Shown one piece after another: positions 59,204 to 64,000 of a stretch of DNA of 64,000 bases. Every line of letters starts with the position of its first letter. Positions within the stretch are counted from its first letter, which is position 1. The notes under the pieces are model-generated. The model did no database searches, was not told where the DNA came from, and saw only the letters and a list, made by a program, of their open reading frames with translations. The position numbers were made by a program, and so were the translations under genes. The stretch comes from Sialis fuliginosa (taxonomy: Eukaryota; Arthropoda; Insecta; Megaloptera; Sialidae). The stretch is taken from assembly GCA_961205875.1 (NCBI GenBank), contig OY540820.1:13454001-13518000 (forward strand), given 5' to 3'.

Positions 59204-60186
59204 GAGTACGTTTACACAGCGCCGTTATTCCGGTTTTATTATAACCGATGTAGTTAAACCGTTTCAAGTGGTGCTGTTTACACATACGAGAATAAGTGAC
59301 GTCTGCTGAAATTATAATTCCGATTTGAAATACGCTAAGTTCAATGGCGTACCAACAAGAAATCTCAAAAATATTTCGTCTCTTTTATGTCCCACGAATC
59401 ACGTTTCTTTTGTTTTCCATCTCTTCATCTCAGGTGTTTTAACCATATTTTAACTGACGACGCTTTTTCAAAAGTTAATGCGAAATGCATTACGATGAAA
59501 TCCCTATACTCCGTAGATACTTAAATTTTTTGAGGTTGGCTAAATAGGTATAACTATGTCTATGCTATTCCCGTAGAGCAAAAGGAATAGCATAACTAAA
59601 CCCGATTAGTTATGTCGGGTGTAAAGTGCCATTTACACGGACTTTTACACCCGGTTTTATTACATTGGTTATAGTTAAACCCATATATATATAATAAGAC
59701 TATATCGCGCATTCCCCATACAAGCAATGATATAAACATGTCCCCATGACTAGGTGATAGCATTATTGGGAAAATATATATCTGTCTCATAAGTTAAGAA
59801 ATCCATTGCTGCGCAGGCCTAAAATTTCCGCACTAAATTCAAAATGTTTAAAATCTAATATTCATAAACAATTCATACTTTAGTTATTTTAAAATAACCG
59901 CTTATTATTTTTAATTTTTGTTTAATTTATGAATGTTTGTTTCATTTTCTCATCAATTATGTTATTTTTCACTAAACGTCATGAAACGTCACTGTATGAT
60001 TATACCGCCATATGCAACATAACAACCAATAGTGTTCAAGTATTTAAAGAACATGTGCATATCACATCATCTCATTTAACATCTTCTATCTTCCAGTGTG
60101 AGACCGACGTCTCTTTTTCTATGCTCAGTATATTCTTTTATATGTATATGGTTAAACCGGAATAAAAGCGCTGGGTAAATGTACTC
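59204..60186. mobile_element. TIR element, 983 bp, GAGTACGTTTACACAGCG ends
   Basis: GAGTACGTTTACACAGCGCC with TTATTCCGGTTT at the left matches the inverse of the right end over about 40 bp. ATA flanks both sides. An inner palindrome lies at about 59617-59653 (GGGTGTAAAGTGCC...TTTTACACCC), next to another CCGGTTTTATTACATTGGTT copy of the inner TIR. The 78-codon frame at 59929-60165 is not recognisable. Confidence 0.8.
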
Positions 60187-60848
60187 ATAGTTATTTTGTT
60201 AATTAATTTAATTTTTAAATCAAAGAAATTAACTTCACTTTTTAATTTTAATTTAATTATCAAATTTAACAAACAAAACACATATTTCATTGTTATATTG
60301 TTAATTTCCATTTATAAAATTATAGATTTTATTGACTTTGTTTTGTGGTATCGGTTACAGTTAATTATAAATAAACATTTTGATAACTAAATATTTTCCA
60401 ATTGAAAGTCTTAATTAATTAAATAATTTATTATAGTTTTGTTATTTAAATATTTATTTATTTTCCACGAATTAATTTCGTCGACACCACTGGCTATGAC
60501 GCATTCGATTTTCTGTAACAAAAATACCCCGAAGTGGGAGAGTAACACAAGGAATTAGTTAGAGCAACAAAGTTTGATTACGTTCTACCTCTAACTTGTA
60601 TGCTTCGGTGATTTTACCGAATATTATAATATGTAGGTAATCATAAATATGAATATCATGTAATAATAATAACAGAAATTTAATATGATTTCACCTATGA
60701 TTTCAATTTAGTAAACTAGATAAGAAATAAAATTATGATCAATAGCACATAAGTAAACACAAACCATTGTTTTGTTTAATATATTCAACGTTACCTATTA
60801 TGATTTTGATCTGATAAAAACTGATGTGTGATTTTTATGTATTACATA
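60187..60848. other. AT-rich DNA, nothing recognised
   Basis: No gene or repeat recognised. Confidence 0.5.
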
Positions 60849-61225
60849 CAGTGGCGCAGATAGGGGGGGGGGGGGGGGTATGACTTAGTATTTAATCTCA
60901 TATTTTTTGTTCAGGGATCCTCAATATGTGTAATTCCGTTAAAATCTCTAGTTTTTTCATGATTACTATACTTCATTATACAGTACATTTCATGTAAGTA
61001 TGTTTATTGTATAGAAAATGACGTGAAAAGTTGAAATTTTCAAACCGCAGGTCTGTATCTCAAACCGTTCTCGAGATATAGCCTCTCAAAGTTTTACTTT
61101 TTTCAAATTTTTGGAGAAAAAAGGCCATAACTTTTGAACGCGTGGTCGGAATCGATTTTAGTTGACGGATTTGAAATCAGCGTGTCAAAATCTATATAAT
61201 GACCGGCTTTAGGGGGATGGGGAGG
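60849..61225 (+). mobile_element. hAT-type terminus with one arm of family C
   Basis: CAGTGGCGCAGATAGGGG (with a 16-G run at 60863-60878) is followed from 60997 to 61203 by one arm of the family C hairpin (TGTATAGAAAATGACGTG..., CGCAGGTCTGTATCTCAAAC). It then joins a second hAT-like end, CCGGCTTTAGGGGGATGG. The opposite arm is missing, so this copy cannot fold. Confidence 0.8.
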
Positions 61226-61237
61226 CAACTGGGGCGA

Positions 61238-61396
61238 CCATTTGTCATCAAATCACTTTATAAGACAGTTAATTGTATATAGATTAATATTCAAAAATGG
61301 TTGTAATCAAATATCAACAAATATTTCTAATTCAGTACATTTAATTTAAAAATAACCATTACTGGGGTCTTTGCCAAGACTGGTGCCAGTACCTTA
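61238..61396 (-). mobile_element. Family A MITE, copy A11, left-end fragment
   Basis: On the minus strand this is AAGGTACTGGCACCAGTCTT through to GTCTTATAAAGTGATTTGAT, about 160 bp, ending abruptly where it meets the hAT-like GGGGCGACC. Confidence 0.88.
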
Positions 61397-64000
61397 ACTT
61401 GTTTTATTTATTATTAATTAAACTACCTGACGCGCGGGCGTTACTCGAGGGTTATAAGTAATATTTTGGCAAATTTTGTATTCGTTATGAAAACAACAAT
61501 TTTCGACATCCCATACTTTCCAATTTTCAAAACTATAATTAAATATTATTGGGGATATTGTGAAACGAACATGATTTTGTATTAACTGCAATGAAAAATG
61601 TTTTGAGCAATACATGAACACGTGTATTGTGTAAACAGTTATTACAGAAACAATATTTATTGTTCTTTTTTTTGTTTTTATGGCAATTGTGATTTTGATT
61701 CAGTAATGAATAAAACATGTTATATCTTTGTTATTGGCTTGGTCAGGGGCGTTTTTACTAAAGCTGTTATGATATGGCAGAAAATAAAAGAGATGATATT
61801 TGAAACAGTACAATTACTGAATATTCTCTTATTTAACCATATTTCGATCTCCATCAATAAAAATATAACATTAGTGACCACAGTTGTGCGTTATAATAAT
61901 CAGGGACCCCTCCTTTTTAATTAAAAAAATATGTAATCGAAGTTTCCAAAAAAATTCTAATTTTTTATGAAAATTATTAAAATTCAAAAAATCAAAAAAA
62001 ATCTGACCGAGTCCCCTCTCCCCTTTACATCAGGTCCCTAGGCTAGTGCCTATTGAATAATGTACCTGTAACGTGCTACTAGGAGAACATGTTAAACACA
62101 GGTTGAGTGCTAGCATATATTTTGGTTAATATAATATATTGTGCTAGTATTGTACAAAATAATCGACTTAATATTCAGTCGAATAAAATATCTGATCCTA
62201 CTCTCTTTTAATGACTTTAAACGCTACAAAAATGACACATTTATGATTATCCAATGTATTACAATTAAAATAGTTTGCTTCATTTAATACAAAAAAGTCA
62301 ATTCATATTTTCCAAGTATCTACTATAGTATGTTTTTCACACAAAAAAAGTTTCCACGCGATGTGCTCCATAATGCGAAAACATTAAAATAAAATGCTCG
62401 TAAAGAGGATTATAGCATTCATCGCATTTCTTTAGAGATCACTTATTTACTAATTATTTCAACAAAGATAATATTATAAATCTTTAATATTGCATTAATT
62501 TACTTTATTTTGTTATTTTCTTGTCTGTATAGTTTTATAAATAAGTCAATCTAAATATAATTACATATTCTACAGTTTTTATATACATAATATAACCCCA
62601 CTGTCCATTTAGTTTTCTAAATAAATAGAAAATATGGGGGAAATGCGATGTTCACTTTTATTTTGAGAAGTGAAGTCCTACCCTTCATAGGTTATTTTTT
62701 TTGTAATCAGATTTGAATCAAATTTAATATTAATGTACCGGATAATTTCCCATTTTGGATCTTTTCTTTGCTTTATTGTTTTTATATTTTATAAATTCAA
62801 AAAAAATGTATAATATTTATTATAGTCCAAGAAAATTAGGTATTTTAGAAGTATGTCCACGAACTCTTAGTAGGGGTTGGAATAAGAGCCCGAAAAGTTC
62901 CCACCAAAATCGAGGATGAAACATCAAACAAAAACAAAATCGACCCCCATTGTGGAATTCATTCCAGTTTTTCTCATTTTTCATCCAAACCGTTGTTAGA
63001 AGAAAAAACTATTACAAGAATTAAAGATTCTACATAAAATTCTACGTAAAAAATGTCATGTGAACTATTCGGTAATCCCCACCTACTCTCGCAATCGTTG
63101 CTCAAAGTGAAGGGTAGTTTTGGGAACGCAGCGAAAAATCGGCATAACATGAGTTTTCACCATAAATATTTCCAAAACGGCTGATTTTACGTAAAAAATA
63201 ATAACTACAACATATTATGTATGCACGTCGAAAACTTCTTCGGGATGTAAGATTTCTGTCTTACAAATTACATACACAATTCCTCCAGTTTTCCTTTATC
63301 TATATATTATATTCTCTCTTATACCACCTACTCCTATTTCTCATCAGTCCCGTACCTCCGTCTTTGTGTTTTAAATCTCCCGACAAGAATCGCTGTCTGC
63401 TTTCTAACTAATTGCTACAATGGATTGAAGAGGCAGAACCGGCGTAATATAAGTTCAATAATTCATAACCTCAAATAATGGTGTATCGAATATGAAATCT
63501 AAAAACCAAATTCAATAAATAAATTTAATATTTATTAAATTGATATCCACTCCTATATGCGACATACATTTAACTAAATATAATTCAAAAAGATATGTAA
63601 ATAATGTTACAAATTACACTAGGCAACAATGAAAAATACTCGAGCAAGAAGTGATATCACTCCTGATACTAGATAAATATTAATTTTGCTCGGTTACATC
63701 TCAAAGACTGGGTATATTTTAAATTCAAAAATATTCACTTATTCCATTTATCTTGAGAGTAGATATAAAAAATATCGCTGTTTATATAGTTCATAAAAAC
63801 ATAGTTAAAGTAATTATTACCTTTCACGATGCCGCACTTTTGTATCAATTCTTTCTCCAAATTTATTCTGCTATATTTGTGCAGGTTAATATACCCCAAA
63901 AAGTAAAAAAAAAACGATAACACCTTTGATTGAGGAGTCTTATCGTGCATATTTTAACTTAGATATTCGTAACCAGGATAAATTGTGGGTGCCACATATC
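61397..64000. other. AT-rich DNA without a supportable gene
   Basis: CAGGGGCGTTTTTACTAAAG at about 61746 and a C-rich block ending GGTCCCTAGGCTAGTGCC near 62049 may be hAT-related ends. 62840-63180 is a less AT-rich segment with no long frame. Frames of 64-100 codons here have no recognisable features. Confidence 0.4.

Noticed and set aside
61622..61924. 100-codon frame
   Set aside because: AT-driven composition, no recognisable domain, and no splice or promoter context.

Overview
This is a strongly AT-rich eukaryotic window, most likely from an insect. Evidence for an insect: an interstitial TTAGG tract (the ancestral insect telomere unit), Tc1, mariner and pogo transposase relics, and many short terminal-inverted-repeat (TIR) elements, including hAT-type ones. 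The order is not resolved: several repeats are of kinds seen in both Hemiptera and Lepidoptera. No intact protein-coding gene, tRNA or rRNA could be supported. The reading frames present are short (at most about 107 codons), mostly TTG- or ATG-initiated chance frames in AT-rich or repeated DNA. The window reads as intergenic or large-intron DNA built from nested non-autonomous transposons (MITEs).

Left third (1-22 kb): family B repeats (2.8, 3.8, 16.3, 17.8, 20.4 kb); a TIR element at 4.48-5.24 kb; a family A MITE split by a nested 3.75-kb element at 7097-10848; a 720-bp hairpin of family C at 11.8-12.5 kb; a clean hAT MITE with an 8-bp target duplication at 13113-13296; a foldback element at 13.3-13.7 kb; two TA-flanked MITEs at 14.0 and 15.2 kb; a pogo/Tigger-like element at 19178-19696 that keeps a transposase C-terminus; and a Tc1-like element at 21880-22425 that keeps a transposase N-terminus.

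Middle third (22-44 kb): long AT-rich stretches without recognised content, more family A copies, hAT MITEs at 26.2, 27.5 and 39.8 kb, a CpG-rich patch at 31.8-32.0 kb that may be a first exon or promoter, a frameshifted mariner-type transposase end at 32.7 kb, a 207-bp hairpin at 38.0 kb, and a three-level nest at 41.5-42.8 kb.

Right third (44-64 kb): a second pogo-like MITE at 44613-45139, a hAT MITE at 45.7 kb, family A copies at 48.3, 50.1, 54.1 and 61.2 kb, a second CpG-rich patch at 55.1-55.3 kb followed by three exact-period 156-bp tandem units each carrying CACGTG, and three more MITEs at 58.2, 58.9 and 59.2 kb.

Nothing here forms a pathway. The transposase relics at 19.4, 22.3 and 32.7 kb document three Tc1/mariner/pogo lineages whose autonomous relatives could have mobilised some of the TA-flanked MITEs. 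The two CpG-rich patches are the only places where the host may have regulatory or exonic sequence. I found no convincing previously undescribed multi-gene system; the interesting content is repeat architecture.
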